Below, one piece after another: positions 13,323-14,699 of a stretch of DNA of 14,699 nucleotides (the first letter of the stretch is position 1; every line of letters starts with the position of its first letter). Location: positions 1-14,699 of the forward strand of contig JAGAPI010000014.1 of the NCBI GenBank assembly GCA_017623335.1, in the 5' to 3' direction. A program made the position numbers and the translations under genes. The stretch comes from Prevotella sp. Lineage in GTDB: Bacteria > Bacteroidota > Bacteroidia > Bacteroidales > Bacteroidaceae. The notes under the pieces are model-generated. The model saw only the letters and a program-made list of their open reading frames with translations. It did no database searches and was not told where the DNA came from.

Positions 13323-14699
13323 ATGAACAAAGCTATCGAACTGAACCCAAACTGCATAGTGGCATATTTGGGCAAGACAAGTGACGAATTTACAAAAGAG
13401 GACATCATACGCTATATCAGCGAGAACGGAATACGTATGGTGAACTTCATGTATCCAGCCGGCGACGGCAGACTGAAAACCCTCAACTTTGCAATCAACG
13501 ACCTGGAATATCTGGAGTCGATACTCACCTGCGGCGAGCGGGTCGACGGCTCAAGCCTGTTCAGCTTCATTGAGGCTGGCAGCAGTGACCTGTATGTGCT
13601 TCCAAGATTCCGCACAGCATTCCTCGACCCCTTTGCCGAGATTCCCACGCTCACCATGCTGTGCTCTTACTTCAATAAGGACGGAGAGCCGCTGGAGAGC
13701 GCGCCCGAATACACCCTGCATAAGGCATGCAAGGCATTTAAAGAGGTCACAGGCATGGACTTCCAGGCTATGGGCGAGCTGGAGTATTATGTAATTGACG
13801 TTGACGGCGGAGAATTTCCTGCCACCGACCAGAAAGGCTATCATGAGTCGGCGCCCTATGCCAAGTTCAACGACTTCCGCACCAAGTGCATGGCTTACAT
13901 CGCACAGGCTGGCGGACGCATAAAGTACGGACACTCGGAGGTGGGCAACTTCACGCTCGACAACATGATTTACGAGCAGAATGAGATTGAGTTCCTGCCT
14001 GTGAATGCCGAGGATGCCGCCGACCAGCTGATGATAGCAAAATGGATAATCCGCAACTTAGCTTATCAAAACGGCTACGACATAACGTTTGCCCCGAAAA
14101 TCACCACCGGCAAAGCCGGGTCGGGACTGCACATCCACATGAGAATGATGAAGGACGGCAAAAACATGATGACTGAAAACGGCATGCTGTCAGCCACAGC
14201 CCGGCACGCCATTGCAGGCATGATGGAGCTTGCACCGGCAATAACAGCCTTCGGCAACACCAACCCAATATCGTATTTCCGCCTTGTGCCACATCAGGAG
14301 GCACCCACAAACATCTGCTGGGGCGACCGCAACCGCTCGGTGCTGGTGAGAGTGCCGTTGGGATGGTCGGCAAAGACCGACATGTGCGCGGCCGCCAATC
14401 CGCTGGAGAAAGCCACAGTCTACGACACATCGCACAAGCAGACGGTAGAGATGCGCTCGCCCGACGGATCGGCCGACCTGTACCAACTTATCGCCGGACT
14501 GGCCGTGGCCTGCCGCCATGGATTCGAGCTGGACAATGCCCTCCAGATAGCCGAACGCACCTACGTGAACGTGAACATCCACCAGAAGGAGAACGCCCAC
14601 CGGCTGAAGGACTTGGCACAACTGCCCGACAGCTGCCACGCCTCGGCCGACTGCCTGGAGAAACAACGCGCCGTATTCGAGCAGCACCACGTGTTCAGC
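13323..14699 (+). CDS. glnA: Glutamine synthetase family protein (type I-like), 3' end outside the window
   Basis: The frame is open from ATG 13323 to the window edge (459 codons, no stop), so a C-terminal part is missing. The protein belongs to the glutamine synthetase family, which makes glutamine from glutamate, ammonia and ATP in the cytoplasm. Seen: the beta-grasp domain (about 10-100) with VDGSS (74-78), GELEYY (151-156) and NEIEFLP (220-226) with metal-binding glutamates, GSGLHIHM (266-273) with the ATP-site His, a NPISYFRLVPHQEAP segment (314-328), DRNRS (335-339) and VEMRSPDGSADLY (375-387). The last departs from the usual R-x-PD-x-x-x-NPY signature in having AD for NP. That makes it a divergent subgroup; a related gamma-glutamyl ligase function is possible. 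The adenylylation site region lies beyond the edge. The base composition becomes clearly more GC-rich after about 14280. Confidence 0.85.
   Translation, partial: MNKAIELNPNCIVAYLGKTSDEFTKEDIIRYISENGIRMVNFMYPAGDGRLKTLNFAINDLEYLESILTCGERVDGSSLFSFIEAGSSDLYVLPRFRTAFLDPFAEIPTLTMLCSYFNKDGEPLESAPEYTLHKACKAFKEVTGMDFQAMGELEYYVIDVDGGEFPATDQKGYHESAPYAKFNDFRTKCMAYIAQAGGRIKYGHSEVGNFTLDNMIYEQNEIEFLPVNAEDAADQLMIAKWIIRNLAYQNGYDITFAPKITTGKAGSGLHIHMRMMKDGKNMMTENGMLSATARHAIAGMMELAPAITAFGNTNPISYFRLVPHQEAPTNICWGDRNRSVLVRVPLGWSAKTDMCAAANPLEKATVYDTSHKQTVEMRSPDGSADLYQLIAGLAVACRHGFELDNALQIAERTYVNVNIHQKENAHRLKDLAQLPDSCHASADCLEKQRAVFEQHHVFS

Noticed and set aside
14190..14690. 166-codon open frame on the minus strand within glutamine synthetase
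   Set aside because: A shadow of the GC-rich coding sequence on the plus strand with no domain or start signal.

Overview
This window reads as chromosomal DNA from a member of the Bacteroidales, probably close to Prevotella, Bacteroides or Muribaculaceae. Four intergenic regions carry a clear Bacteroidetes-type -7 box (TAnnTTTG), and three of these also have a TTTG -33 box 19 to 20 nt upstream. The protein families agree: PorT-type beta-barrels, a DUF2027-Smr protein, a clostripain-family peptidase and a solitary TrpB2. Most content is housekeeping or envelope related. I see no tRNA, rRNA, CRISPR array, transposase or phage gene.

Layout. Positions 1-588 hold the end of a clostripain-like peptidase. 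638-1408 encodes a secreted beta-barrel protein, followed by a strong terminator. 1637-3007 is a solitary TrpB2-type tryptophan synthase beta chain with its own promoter, followed at once by comF (3056-3823). On the minus strand a run of five genes is read from 9336 down to 3833: a periplasmic ligand-binding protein, a PorT-family barrel, DUF2027-Smr, glutamine-dependent NAD synthetase and FolK. Gaps are 12 to 68 nt and the only promoter I find is in front of the first gene. A divergent promoter region (9337-9497) drives two tandem paralogous acyl-CoA ligase (AMP-binding) genes on the plus strand (9498-11156 and 11220-12887). A 435-nt non-coding stretch with two elaborate inverted repeats follows. 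The window ends in a type I-like glutamine synthetase, truncated at the edge (13323-14699).

The most unusual content is not protein coding. (1) An octamer repeat family (consensus YGTCAACT / AGTTGACR) forms long hairpins at two unrelated loci, 3001-3150 and 7341-7394. In both it overlaps and appears to supply the TAG stop codon of the upstream gene. At the first locus it also encodes the N-terminus of ComF and places the candidate comF start codons in the hairpin loop. (2) A 25-bp dyad, TGCACA-N13-TGTGCA, occurs twice exactly 41 bp apart over the acyl-CoA ligase promoter, which looks like a two-site operator. (3) A nested double stem lies upstream of the glutamine synthetase. I did not find a convincing new multi-gene system. 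The best candidate for an undescribed functional unit is the periplasmic binding protein plus PorT barrel pair, which has no ABC transporter beside it.
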